A DNA stretch of 64,000 bases from Collinsella sp. (GTDB lineage Bacteria > Actinomycetota > Coriobacteriia > Coriobacteriales > Coriobacteriaceae): positions 1 through 64,000 of the forward strand of contig JAHAGQ010000010.1 in the NCBI GenBank assembly GCA_018373675.1, given 5' to 3'. Position numbers and translations under genes: made by a program. The first letter of the stretch is position 1. The number at the start of each line of letters is the position of its first letter. Shown in pieces: positions 32,458 to 40,531 of the stretch. Under the pieces are notes generated by a model. It saw only the letters and a list, made by a program, of their open reading frames with translations, did not search any database and was not told the origin of the DNA.

Positions 32458-33381
32458 ATGCTCATTGCATTGCAGGGCGCCGTTTCGCAGGGCGTCCTCT
32501 GGGGCATTATGGTGCTTGGCGTGTTTATCACGTTCCGCCTGCTCGACATTCCCGATATGACCTGCGACGGCAGCTTTGCCCTCGGCGGCTGCGTCTGCGC
32601 TGTGCTCATCGTCAATAACAACGTCGACCCGCTGCTCGCCGTGCTGGCCGGTATGTGCGCCGGCGCCATCGCGGGTGCCGTCACGGGCATTTTGACCACC
32701 GTCTTCGAGATTCCCGCGATCCTCGCCGGAATCCTCACCCAGATCAGCCTGTGGTCCATCAACCTGCGCATCATGGGCAAGTCCAATACGCCCATTCTTG
32801 CCAAGGGCACCGTGTTTTCGGCCGTCAGCAATATGACCGGCCTGCCGCAGTCCACCGTTGCCATCATCTTGGGCATCCTGCTCGCCGTGGCTATCGTTGC
32901 CATCCTGTATTGGTTCTTTGGCACCGAGATCGGCTCGGCGCTGCGCGCCACCGGCAACAACGAGTACATGATCCGCGCCCTGGGCGTCAACACCAACTCC
33001 ACCAAGATGATCGCCCTCGTGCTCTCCAACGCCCTCATCGGCCTTTCGGGCGCGCTCATCTGCCAGAGCCAAAAGTATGCCGACATTGGTATGGGCACCG
33101 GTGCCATCGTTATCGGTCTTGCCGCCATTGTTATCGGTGAGGTGCTCGGCCGTCTGCTGCCCGGCAGCCTCACGCAGTTTAGCGTCCGTCTTGCCTCCGC
33201 CGTCTTTGGCTCCGTGGTGTACTTCCTTATCCGCGCCATCGTGCTGCAGTTGGGCATGGACGCCAACGACATGAAGCTGCTCTCCGCCGTGATTGTCGCT
33301 GTGGCCCTGTGCGTGCCCGTGGTTTGGGAGCGCTATAAGCTCCGCAGCTCCTACACGAAGGGGGATGAGGCAGATGCTTAA
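32458..33381 (+). CDS. ABC transporter permease (TrpY-like)
   Basis: A 307-residue membrane protein with about nine hydrophobic segments, of the branched-chain-amino-acid-type permease superfamily (GVLWGIMVLGVFITFRLLDIPDMTCDGSF at the N-terminus, ATGNNEYMIRALGVNTNSTKMIAL as the ATPase-coupling loop). AGGAGG lies eight bases before the ATG. It overlaps the ATPase gene by 8 bases, so the two are translationally coupled. Confidence 0.9.
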   Translation: MLIALQGAVSQGVLWGIMVLGVFITFRLLDIPDMTCDGSFALGGCVCAVLIVNNNVDPLLAVLAGMCAGAIAGAVTGILTTVFEIPAILAGILTQISLWSINLRIMGKSNTPILAKGTVFSAVSNMTGLPQSTVAIILGILLAVAIVAILYWFFGTEIGSALRATGNNEYMIRALGVNTNSTKMIALVLSNALIGLSGALICQSQKYADIGMGTGAIVIGLAAIVIGEVLGRLLPGSLTQFSVRLASAVFGSVVYFLIRAIVLQLGMDANDMKLLSAVIVAVALCVPVVWERYKLRSSYTKGDEADA

Positions 33382-34168
33382 GCTCTCGCACGTCAAGAAG
33401 ACCTTTAACAAGGGCACCGTCACCGAGAAGCGCGCGCTCACCGGCGTCGACCTCACCCTAAATGACGGCGACTTTGTAACCGTGATCGGCGGCAACGGCG
33501 CCGGCAAGTCCACGCTGCTCAACATGATCGCCGGCGTGTACCCGCTCGATTCGGGCGTTATTGAGCTCGACGGCACCGACATCTCGCGCCTGAGCGAGTC
33601 GCAGCGCGCCAAGTACCTGGGCCGCGTGTTTCAGGACCCCATGCGCGGTACCGCTGCCGACATGCAGATCGCCGAGAACCTGGCCCTCGCCAAGCGTCGC
33701 GGCCAGCGTCGCGGCCTTTCGTGGGGCGTCACCAAGGCCGAAAAAGATGAGTACGTCGAGCTGCTCAAGCGCCTGGACCTTGGTCTGGACACGCGTCTCA
33801 ACGCCAAGGTCGGCCTGCTCTCGGGTGGCCAGCGCCAGGCACTCACCCTGCTGATGGCCACGCTCACCAGGCCGCGCCTGCTGCTGCTCGACGAGCACAC
33901 CGCGGCCCTCGACCCCAAGACGGCCTCTAAGGTGCTTAACCTGACCGAGGAGATCGTCGACGAGAACCACCTGACCACGCTCATGGTCACGCACAACATG
34001 AACGACGCCATCCGTCTGGGCAACCGTCTGATCATGATGCACGAAGGCCATGTGATCTACGACGTGGCCGGTGACGAGAAGAAGTCGCTCACCGTAGCCG
34101 ACCTGCTACAGAAGTTCGAGGAGGTCTCGGGCGGCGAGCTCGCCAACGACCGCATGCTGCTAAGCTAA
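33374..34168 (+). CDS. ABC transporter ATP-binding protein (TrpZ-like)
   Basis: A 264-residue ATPase with Walker A GGNGAGKST, the Q-loop in VFQDPMRGTAADM, the signature LLSGGQRQALTL, Walker B LLLLDEHTAALD, and the H-loop VTHNM. It energises the upstream binding protein and permease. The start at 33374 overlaps the permease end; the longer frame from 33293 is rejected. A terminator follows at 34223. Confidence 0.93.
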   Translation: MLKLSHVKKTFNKGTVTEKRALTGVDLTLNDGDFVTVIGGNGAGKSTLLNMIAGVYPLDSGVIELDGTDISRLSESQRAKYLGRVFQDPMRGTAADMQIAENLALAKRRGQRRGLSWGVTKAEKDEYVELLKRLDLGLDTRLNAKVGLLSGGQRQALTLLMATLTRPRLLLLDEHTAALDPKTASKVLNLTEEIVDENHLTTLMVTHNMNDAIRLGNRLIMMHEGHVIYDVAGDEKKSLTVADLLQKFEEVSGGELANDRMLLS

Positions 34169-34174
34169 AACCTG

Positions 34175-34212
34175 CCAAAAAGGGACAGGTTTATTTTGGT
34201 AGGTTTTATCTG
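34175..34212 (+). repeat. GGGACAGGTTTATTTTGG repeat, third copy
   Basis: Nearly identical (one change) to the unit at 143-175 and its inverted partner at 1957-1989. It starts seven bases after the ABC ATPase stop. Confidence 0.75.
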
Positions 34213-34222
34213 CGCAAACGCC

Positions 34223-34263
34223 AAAACCGCCGCAAAGGGACAGAGGCCCTTGCGGCGGTTTTC
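34223..34263 (+). terminator. Terminator of the ABC transporter operon
   Basis: AACCGCCGCA..AGGG pairs with CCCTTGCGGCGGTT and is followed by TTTT. Confidence 0.85.
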
Positions 34264-34326
34264 GCATATTATGTCGATAATCCGATATTCAACCAGACAT
34301 TCTGGCTAAGGACTAAGGAAACTGCC

Positions 34327-34491
34327 ATGAAAAGACCTCTTCCCCGTCTTGCTTGACCGCCGCACTCCTTACCGGCGTGCTCGCCGGCGCCCCAGCTTAC
34401 GCCACCGCGACCGCCCCATCTCAAGTTATCGGCCCGTCCGATGTGATCGGACGGGCTTTTTGGTGGGTATCATGGTTGAATGATCATTAGG
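34327..34491 (+). pseudogene. Eroded secreted-protein gene (signal peptide remnant)
   Basis: An ATG behind AAGGA starts MKRPLPRLA and then stops. Shifting one frame gives LTAALLTGVLAGAPAYATA, a typical signal-peptide core and cleavage site, then about 30 residues to a stop at about 34490. A terminator at 34432-34461 lies inside this reading. The likeliest explanation is a frameshift plus loss of nearly all of the mature protein, leaving the gene ends. The original function cannot be guessed. Confidence 0.5.
34432..34461 (+). terminator. Strong terminator after the signal-peptide remnant
   Basis: GCCCGTCCGAT-gtg-ATCGGACGGGC, an 11-bp perfect stem, is followed by TTTTT. Confidence 0.9.
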
Positions 34492-34504
34492 AGGTTTTCC
34501 CTAC

Positions 34505-35272
34505 ATGGAATTGTTTGAGCCGATTCTTCATTTCTTTGAGCAACGGTGGGTCCACAACATCATCTGGGCCGGCATCTTGGCAATAGGCACGGCAATCGCC
34601 ACCAAAGTCGTTTCCAAGACGCTGCGCCACCTACTCAACCGCGACGATAACCCGCTTCCAGCATCGAGCATCTTCATCAACATCGCTCGCGCCGTCATCT
34701 GGATGATCGGCGGCAGCTTTATCCTCGACAACTGCTTTGGCATTAACGCAAACGCGCTCGTCGCCGCTCTTGGCGTCGGCGGCATCGCCATCTCCCTGGG
34801 CTTTCAGGACACGCTCTCAAACCTTATCGGCGGCATGCAGGTGACCTTTATGGGCATCATCAAGCCTGGCGACAACATCGAGGTCGGTGGTGTATCAGGC
34901 GTGGTCCAGGACATCACCTGGCGCCACACGACCATCGAAGATGCCTGCGGGCAGACTATCATCGTCCCCAACTCCAACATCTCCAAGAACACGCTCGTGC
35001 ATTTGATGCCCTTTGGGCGCGTAGCCGTCCCCGTCGCGGTGAAAGACCCCTCAAAATGGGCTTCGCTCGACGCACTGGCAGACGAGCTGACCAGCGCCAC
35101 TAAAACGGCCGTCTCGCCCATCTCGGGTTTTGACAAGGAGCCGTATGTGCTCTTTAGCGAGATCGGCGACTTTGGCATTAAGGGCAAGATCATCTTTATC
35201 GTCAGCGACGACAGCACCACTTTCACCGCTGCCGACGCCTGCATCCGCGCCATCGCCCCCATCATTGCCTAA
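34505..35272 (+). CDS. Small-conductance mechanosensitive channel (MscS family)
   Basis: A 255-residue protein with three membrane segments (about 18-38, 60-80 and 85-110). The third contains the glycine/alanine-rich pore helix ALGVGGIAISLGFQDTLSNLIGG. A beta domain follows (GDNIEVGGVSGVVQDITWRHTTIE, IIVPNSNISKN), then a C-terminal cytoplasmic domain. It opens under membrane tension to release solutes during osmotic downshock. AGGAGG precedes the ATG. It is monocistronic, with a hairpin terminator at 35271. Confidence 0.92.
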   Translation: MELFEPILHFFEQRWVHNIIWAGILAIGTAIATKVVSKTLRHLLNRDDNPLPASSIFINIARAVIWMIGGSFILDNCFGINANALVAALGVGGIAISLGFQDTLSNLIGGMQVTFMGIIKPGDNIEVGGVSGVVQDITWRHTTIEDACGQTIIVPNSNISKNTLVHLMPFGRVAVPVAVKDPSKWASLDALADELTSATKTAVSPISGFDKEPYVLFSEIGDFGIKGKIIFIVSDDSTTFTAADACIRAIAPIIA

Positions 35273-35310
35273 ACCACCACAAAGGGGACAGGCACCTTTG
35301 TTGTGGTTTT
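35271..35310 (+). terminator. Terminator after mscS carrying a GGGGACAGGCACC repeat
   Basis: AACCACCACAAAGG pairs with CCTTTGTTGTGGTT and is followed by TTTT. The loop is GGGACAGGCA, so the terminator is also a member of the GGGGACAG repeat type. Confidence 0.75.
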
Positions 35311-35364
35311 CATTCGTGGTACCATGGTTCATATAGTTGTTTAAACGACTAAGGGAGCAACATC

Positions 35365-37281
35365 ATGGAAGAGGCCTACCGTCAAGCACGCAAGCGCGGC
35401 GAGCAAGGACGTCGACGCGCCATTAGTCAAAGCGAGTATCCGTACCTCACGGACCTCGATAGCTTGGTTGCCCAGCTCCCCTTAGGCCAGCGAGAGAATG
35501 TCGGCCTGAGAGACATTCCGCTCGAAATGGTCGTCGGTACGGTTACCAAGGGCCGTCAGTCCGCCTTTTCATGCAACTTTATGCCCCTACTGCCGTTTGG
35601 CACCGAGTTCGCCCGCAAGTGGTCCAACCTCTACGACATCCAGGTAACCGAGGGTTATCGCGACCCCATCATCGTCACCGAGTTCATGCATCGGTTCTAT
35701 GTCCAGGAAGGCAACAAACGCGTCAGTGTCCTCAAATTCCTGGACGCCCCGACGGTTTCGGCCAAGGTCACCCGTCTCTACCCCGGCACATGGGATTCCG
35801 TCGAAAGCCGCCTGTACGGCGAGTTCTGCGCGTTTTGGCGCGTCTGCCCCCTATACGAGATCGAGTTCTCGCGTGAGGGAAGCTACGAGACGCTCGCCAA
35901 GATGCTCGGTCAGAACCTTATCGAAAAATGGCCGCAGAAAAAGGTCGACTACCTGCGCCACACCTTCCTGCTCTTTAAGCGCGCCTACCTTCGCGCAGGC
36001 GGCGACCACCTGGACATTACGCCTGCCGACGCCATGCTCGTGTACCTCAATGTGTACAACCAGGACCGCCTGCTGGATACGCCGACGGATATCGTTGTAA
36101 ACCGCCTGTGCAAGATTTGGCGCGAGCTGGTCATCGCCGGCAAAAATGACGAGGACAAGGTCGATCTTGTCGAAGCACCGAGCGTCGACGAGGAAGAGTC
36201 GCCCGCCCAGTCCACCTCCGGTGTGCTCAACTTCTTTATGGGCAAGACCGTCTACTCGGTGGCCAACCCCCTGCGCATCGCCTTTATCCATGAGTTCCCC
36301 TGTGCGACGTCGAGCTGGGACAGCCTGCACGACCAAGGGCGCCAGTATCTCGATGAGCACTTTGGCGGTATCGTGCGCACTGAGGCGTTCGAGGACTGTC
36401 ACGATCCGGATGTGTTCTACGCCGCCGTGGAAACGGCTGTCAAACATGGAGCAAACGTCATCTTCTCGACCTCGCACCGCCTGATGGAATACACGCTCAG
36501 GGCTGCCGTTGAGTATCCCCAGGTTCGGTTCCTCAACTGCTCTATCGGCCTTCCCCATCAAAGCGTCCGTTCGTACTTTGGCAAGATGTACGAGGCCAAG
36601 TTTCTCCTGGGCGCCCTTGCCGCCAGCATGGCGGACAACCACCGCATCGGTTACCACGCGTCGGTATTCGCCTCGGGCGCACTCAGCGAGATCAACGCCT
36701 TTGCGATTGGCGCCTCGCTGCTCGACCCACGCGCGCAGGTAATCCTCACCTGGGGCGATGTGCCTGCAGGTGGTCTTGTCGAGGCCATGTACCGCGAAGG
36801 CGTGAGCGTCATGACCGGCGCTGACATGTCAAAGTCGCTCGAAGACCCAACGGCCTACGGACTCCACCGCCTGGTCGATGGCAAGGTTTCCGGCATCGCC
36901 ATGCCGGTATGGAACTGGGGCCGTTACTACGAGCTCATCGTTCGCAGCCTTCTGCACGGTACGTGGGACGAGACCAGCGATGACAACCAAGTGCGCGCCG
37001 TCAACTACTGGTACGGCATGAGCTCAGGCGTTATCGACATTCGCTACGCTCCGGGCCTGCCTTATCAGACGCGCAAGCTTGTTCAGCTCCTCCGCAATGG
37101 CATTGTTGAGGGATCCATCAACCCCTTTGGCGGCGAGCTCCACAGCCAGAACGGCGTGGTACAGATCGAAGGCTTCCCTCCGCTGCCGAGCACGCAGATT
37201 GTCGAGATGAATTGGCTGGCGGACAACGTGGTGGGCACCATTCCGCAGCTCGACGATGAGCCGAAAGTCCCTGCCCTATGA
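35365..37281 (+). CDS. Cytosolic ParB-like / BMP-type binding-domain fusion protein
   Basis: A 638-residue protein without a signal peptide. An N-terminal part (about 45-135, LRDIPLEMVVGTVTKGRQSAFSCNFMPL...FYVQEGNKRVSVLKFLD) resembles a ParB/sulfiredoxin-like fold with its EGNKR-type motif. The C-terminal half (about 305-560, IAFIHEFPCATSSWDSLHDQGRQYLDEHFGG; VIFSTSHRLMEYTLRAAVEYPQVRFLNCS; YEAKFLLGALAASM) matches BMP/PnrA-type nucleoside-binding domains, normally extracytoplasmic lipoproteins. A cytosolic BMP domain suggests ligand sensing, as in Med of Bacillus. It overlaps the phosphoesterase gene by 4 bases (ATGA), implying joint function. DNA or enzyme activity is not established. Confidence 0.7.
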   Translation: MEEAYRQARKRGEQGRRRAISQSEYPYLTDLDSLVAQLPLGQRENVGLRDIPLEMVVGTVTKGRQSAFSCNFMPLLPFGTEFARKWSNLYDIQVTEGYRDPIIVTEFMHRFYVQEGNKRVSVLKFLDAPTVSAKVTRLYPGTWDSVESRLYGEFCAFWRVCPLYEIEFSREGSYETLAKMLGQNLIEKWPQKKVDYLRHTFLLFKRAYLRAGGDHLDITPADAMLVYLNVYNQDRLLDTPTDIVVNRLCKIWRELVIAGKNDEDKVDLVEAPSVDEEESPAQSTSGVLNFFMGKTVYSVANPLRIAFIHEFPCATSSWDSLHDQGRQYLDEHFGGIVRTEAFEDCHDPDVFYAAVETAVKHGANVIFSTSHRLMEYTLRAAVEYPQVRFLNCSIGLPHQSVRSYFGKMYEAKFLLGALAASMADNHRIGYHASVFASGALSEINAFAIGASLLDPRAQVILTWGDVPAGGLVEAMYREGVSVMTGADMSKSLEDPTAYGLHRLVDGKVSGIAMPVWNWGRYYELIVRSLLHGTWDETSDDNQVRAVNYWYGMSSGVIDIRYAPGLPYQTRKLVQLLRNGIVEGSINPFGGELHSQNGVVQIEGFPPLPSTQIVEMNWLADNVVGTIPQLDDEPKVPAL

Positions 37282-37988
37282 AAATCCTTGCCATAGCCGA
37301 TACCGAAGAACGATGCCTTTGGGAGTGCTTTCGCAAGGAACGCTTTGAGGGAGTCGACCTGATTTTGTCCGCCGGCGATCTGGACCCGGACTATCTTGAG
37401 TTTTTGGTTACGGTCATCAACAAACCGCTCATCTACGTGCGCGGCAATCACGATGACCGCTACGCACGTCATGCACCGGGCGGATGTATCTGCGTGGAAG
37501 ACAGCGTGTACACGTACCGAGGGATTCGCATTGCGGGCCTTGGCGGGTCCATGCGTTATCGCGACGGCGCCAACATGTACACCGAACGCGAGATGTCCAA
37601 GCGCATGCGTAAGCTGTCGCGTAAGGTTAGGATGGTCGGCGGGTGCGACATTCTGCTTACCCATGCGCCCGCCGCCGGTATGGGTGATCTGGACGATCTA
37701 CCGCATCGAGGGTTTGAGTGCTTTAACACGGCGCTTGAGTCCTGGGGGGCCGGCTACATGGTGCATGGGCATGTACACCAAAGCTACGGTTACGATTTTC
37801 AGCGCGAGCGGCAGCATGTGTGTGGAACGACGATCATCAACGCCTGCGGCCATACGCAGTTTGAGCTCGACCAGACGCACTACCCCATCCGCGGCTGGCA
37901 AGCAGCTTGGCTCAACTCACAAACCATGCGCCGCGAGCTCAAACGCCACGAAGCCATCGAGTCTTCAACAGCCAGAACACCCTGGTAA
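37278..37988 (+). CDS. Metallophosphoesterase
   Basis: A 236-residue calcineurin-type phosphoesterase. Metal ligands are seen in AIADTE (first-strand Asp), SAGDLD, VRGNHDDRY, LLTHAPAAG and MVHGHVHQS, a complete set. Substrates could be cyclic nucleotides, phosphodiesters or phosphoproteins. It starts inside the end of the BMP-fusion gene (overlap ATGA), so translation is coupled and the two proteins probably act together. A perfect hairpin terminator follows. Confidence 0.88.
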   Translation: MKILAIADTEERCLWECFRKERFEGVDLILSAGDLDPDYLEFLVTVINKPLIYVRGNHDDRYARHAPGGCICVEDSVYTYRGIRIAGLGGSMRYRDGANMYTEREMSKRMRKLSRKVRMVGGCDILLTHAPAAGMGDLDDLPHRGFECFNTALESWGAGYMVHGHVHQSYGYDFQRERQHVCGTTIINACGHTQFELDQTHYPIRGWQAAWLNSQTMRRELKRHEAIESSTARTPW

Positions 37989-37989
37989 C

Positions 37990-38027
37990 CACCATAAAGG
38001 GGACACTGTCCCCTTTATGGTGCTTTT
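37990..38027 (+). terminator. Perfect palindromic terminator with GGGGACA core
   Basis: Arms CACCATAAAGGGGACA (37990-38005) and TGTCCCCTTTATGGTG (38007-38022) are perfect and followed by TTTT. The core GGGGACA links it to the repeat-type terminator at 35271. Confidence 0.8.
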
Positions 38028-38040
38028 GACGCGATAGCAA

Positions 38041-38075
38041 GAAACCCGGTCCTGCACAAGGCAGAACCGGGTTTC
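38041..38075 (-). terminator. Terminator of rplKA
   Basis: GAAACCCGGTTCTGC pairs with GCAGGACCGGGTTTC on the minus strand around cttgt and is followed by TTGC. It lies 39 bases after the rplA stop. Confidence 0.75.
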
Positions 38076-38113
38076 ATTAGCAATGCTTGCTGTACTCAGG
38101 CAGTAACTAGCAG

Positions 38114-38821
38114 TTACTCAGCCAGGAAGTCACGCTGGACAGCGGGATCGACCTTGACGCCAGGGCCCATGGTGGAAGACACGGAGATGGACTTGACGTA
38201 CTTGCCCTTAGCAGAAGAGGGCTTGACGCGCAGAATCTCGGTGTACAGGGCAGCGTAGTTCTCGACGAGCTGCTGCTCAGAGAAGGACTTCTTGCCCAGG
38301 GGCACGTGGCAGATGCCGTAGCGGTCGGCGCGGTACTCAACGCGGCCAGCCTTGAGCTCGGAGACCATCTTGGCGACGTCCATGGTCACGGTGCCGAGCT
38401 TGGGGTTCGGCATGAGGCCACGGGGACCAAGGATCTTACCGATGCGGCCAACCTTGGCCATCATGTTCGGCGTAGCGATAGCGGCGTCGAAGTTGATCTC
38501 GCCCTTCTGAATCTGGGCGACGAGCTCGTCGGAACCGATGATGTCGGCGCCGGCAGCCTCAGCCTCACGGGCCTTCTCGCCCTCGGCGAAGACGGCAACA
38601 CGAACGGTCTTGCCGGTGCCGTGGGGCAGGGAGATGGAACCACGGATGTTCTGGTCAGCCTTACGAGTATCGATGCCCAGACGGAAGTGAGCCTCGACGG
38701 TCTCGTCGAACTTGGCGGTGTCGAGCTCCTTGATGAGCTTGGCAGCCTGAAGGGGGGTGTAGAGCGTGGCGCGGTCGATCTTCTCGGCAGCGGCGTTATA
38801 GCTCTTACCATGCTTAGCCAT
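38114..38821 (-). CDS. rplA: 50S ribosomal protein uL1
   Basis: A 235-residue L1-stalk protein. The start MAKHGKSYNAAAEK and the block GRIGKILGPRGLMPNPKLGTVT are diagnostic, and VEYRADRYGICHVPLGKKSF follows. It binds 23S rRNA and commonly represses its own operon. The first ATG (38827) lies too close to AGGAGG, so the second (38821) is chosen. It follows rplK by 117 bases. Unlike the usual order, rplJ is not next; about 25 kb of other genes intervene. Confidence 0.95.
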   Translation of the reverse strand: MAKHGKSYNAAAEKIDRATLYTPLQAAKLIKELDTAKFDETVEAHFRLGIDTRKADQNIRGSISLPHGTGKTVRVAVFAEGEKAREAEAAGADIIGSDELVAQIQKGEINFDAAIATPNMMAKVGRIGKILGPRGLMPNPKLGTVTMDVAKMVSELKAGRVEYRADRYGICHVPLGKKSFSEQQLVENYAALYTEILRVKPSSAKGKYVKSISVSSTMGPGVKVDPAVQRDFLAE

Positions 38822-38826
38822 GTGCA

Positions 38827-38938
38827 TTACCTCCTGTGGTTAAACGGGCGTGAGCCCTCCCACATCGTATCGTGTGCCCTATTGCACACATTTAACGGGC
38901 GCCCCGGTCGGAGCACCCGCCGTTACCATAAGAAATCG
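38827..38938 (-). promoter_or_regulatory. rplK-rplA spacer with hairpins
   Basis: On the minus strand AACGGCGGGTGC pairs with GGCGCCCGTT, and a second small hairpin TGTGTGC-aata-GGGCACACG follows. Neither has a T run. The position suggests an L1-binding or processing structure, which is inference only. Confidence 0.4.
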
Positions 38939-39367
38939 CTACTCAGCGATGGTGACGCCCATGGAACGGGCGGTACCGGCGATGATCTTCTTGGCGGCGT
39001 CAATGTCGTTGGCATTGAGGTCCGGCATCTTGATCTCGGCGATCTTGGTGAGCTGCTCCTGGGAGAGCTGACCAACCTTGTCAGCCTGGGGCTTAGCGGA
39101 ACCAGACTTGAGGTTCAGCTCCTTCTTGATAAGGTGAGCCGCCGGCGGGGTCTTGGTGATGAAGGAGAAGGACTTGTCCTCGTAGACAGAGATCTCAACG
39201 GGGATGATGTCACCCTTCTTGTCCTGCGTCTCGGCGTTAAAGGCCTGGCAGAACTGCATGATGTTCACGCCAGCAGCGCCCAGGGCGGGGCCGACGGGAG
39301 GAGCAGGGTTTGCTGCACCAGCAGGAATCTGGAGCTTAATGACGTTGGCAACCTTCTTCTCAGCCAT
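38939..39367 (-). CDS. rplK: 50S ribosomal protein uL11
   Basis: A 142-residue protein that binds the GTPase-centre rRNA. The N-terminal IKLQIPAGAANPAPPVGPALGAAGVNIMQFC and the C-terminal KIAEIKMPDLNANDIDAAKKIIAGTARSMGV are typical. AAAGGA abuts an upstream ATG, so the second ATG (39367) is the likely start. It begins the rplKA unit, 120 bases after nusG. Confidence 0.96.
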   Translation of the reverse strand: MAEKKVANVIKLQIPAGAANPAPPVGPALGAAGVNIMQFCQAFNAETQDKKGDIIPVEISVYEDKSFSFITKTPPAAHLIKKELNLKSGSAKPQADKVGQLSQEQLTKIAEIKMPDLNANDIDAAKKIIAGTARSMGVTIAE

Positions 39368-39487
39368 GGTCATTCCTTTCGAATCACGAGTGTGAAGTAC
39401 TTGCTATATCGTAAGCACGCACGTGTTAGAAGCACTCCTGAGATGAGCAGTCACAGAAGAAGCACGCTCGCGCGAACGGACGAAAAC

Positions 39488-40024
39488 TTAAGCGATGACA
39501 GCGACCTGGTTAAAGTCGAGCTCGACCGGCGTCTCGCGGCCAAAGATCATCAGCGTGACCTTGAGCTTGCCAGCCTCGGTGTTAACCTCGGAGACCTTGC
39601 CATCAAAGTCGGTAAGCGGGCCATCGGTGACGCGGACGGACGTACCGACCTCAATATCAACCGAGGTGCGCTTGGGCGAATCGCCCTTACCGGGACGACG
39701 AGTCATCTTGTTGTACTCGTCGCGGGAAAGCGGAGCGGGCTTGCCGTTGCCGCCTAGGAAACCGGTGACGCCAGGCGTGTTACGAACACACGTCCAAGCA
39801 TCATCATCCATCTCCATGCGGACAAGGACATAACCCGGGAAAATCTTGGAATCCTTGGTCTCACGCTTGCCACCCTCTTTAATCTCGGTGACACGCTCCA
39901 TAGGAATCTCGATATCAAAGATACGGTCCTGCATGCCCATAGTCTCGATTCGATGCTCGAGATCGGACTTAACACGGTTCTCGTATCCAGAGTAAGTGTG
40001 AACGACGTACCAACGCTTAGACAT
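39488..40024 (-). CDS. nusG: Transcription termination/antitermination protein NusG
   Basis: A 178-residue protein. The NGN domain (RWYVVHTYSGYENRVKSDLEHRIE, IFPGYVLVRMEMDDDAW, VRNTPGVTGFLG) binds the polymerase clamp. The C-terminal KOW domain (VRVTDGPLTDFDGKVSEVN) contacts Rho or ribosomal protein S10. It follows secE by 3 bases in one operon. No insertion domain is present. Confidence 0.96.
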   Translation of the reverse strand: MSKRWYVVHTYSGYENRVKSDLEHRIETMGMQDRIFDIEIPMERVTEIKEGGKRETKDSKIFPGYVLVRMEMDDDAWTCVRNTPGVTGFLGGNGKPAPLSRDEYNKMTRRPGKGDSPKRTSVDIEVGTSVRVTDGPLTDFDGKVSEVNTEAGKLKVTLMIFGRETPVELDFNQVAVIA

Positions 40025-40027
40025 GGT

Positions 40028-40366
40028 TTAGCCCCTCAATCCAGAGAACAGAGCAAGAGCCTCGCCAAAGCCAGCATCGAGCAGAGCGATGACGACGCCG
40101 ACGACGATCAGAGAAGCGCAAACGACGACCGAGTAGTTCACGAGCTCCTTCTTATCGGGCCACGTGACACGCTTCATCTCGGACTTGACCGAAGCGAAAT
40201 ACTTCTTGGTGCGGGCGAAGAAACCAGGCTTCTCGTTCTTCTTGGACTTCGCAGCCTTCTCGTTCTTCTTGGCAACGGCCTTCTTGGCCTCAACCTTGGA
40301 GTTGGCGGCAGCGTTGTTGGCAGGCGCCTGCTGCTGAGCCTTCTTCTTGTTCTTCTTGTTGGCCAT
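40028..40366 (-). CDS. secE: Preprotein translocase subunit SecE
   Basis: A 112-residue protein with a lysine/alanine-rich N-terminal extension of about 50 residues, the conserved amphipathic helix and cytoplasmic motif (YFASVKSEMKRVTWPDKKELVNYS), and one membrane helix (VVVCASLIVVGVVIALLDAGF). It clamps SecY in the membrane. GGAGG precedes the ATG. It lies in the usual secE-nusG order. Confidence 0.93.
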   Translation of the reverse strand: MANKKNKKKAQQQAPANNAAANSKVEAKKAVAKKNEKAAKSKKNEKPGFFARTKKYFASVKSEMKRVTWPDKKELVNYSVVVCASLIVVGVVIALLDAGFGEALALFSGLRG

Positions 40367-40442
40367 TTGGGTTACCTCCGCGCAATGCGCTTATACATGA
40401 GTAAACCGTAAGCCCCCAATTGGGAGCTTACGGAATAATGAC

Positions 40443-40518
40443 TGGCACGCCAGGAAGGACTCGAACCCTCAACACTCGGTTTTGGAGACCGATGCTCTAC
40501 CAATTGAACTACTGGCGT
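40443..40518 (-). tRNA. tRNA-Trp (CCA)
   Basis: On the minus strand the acceptor arms ACGCCAG and CTGGCGT pair, anticodon CCA sits in CGGTCTCCAAAACCG, the T arm contains GGTTCGAGTCC, and CCA is encoded at the 3' end. It lies between rpmG and secE, a common location. Confidence 0.95.
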
Positions 40519-40531
40519 ATGTGACTAGAGA

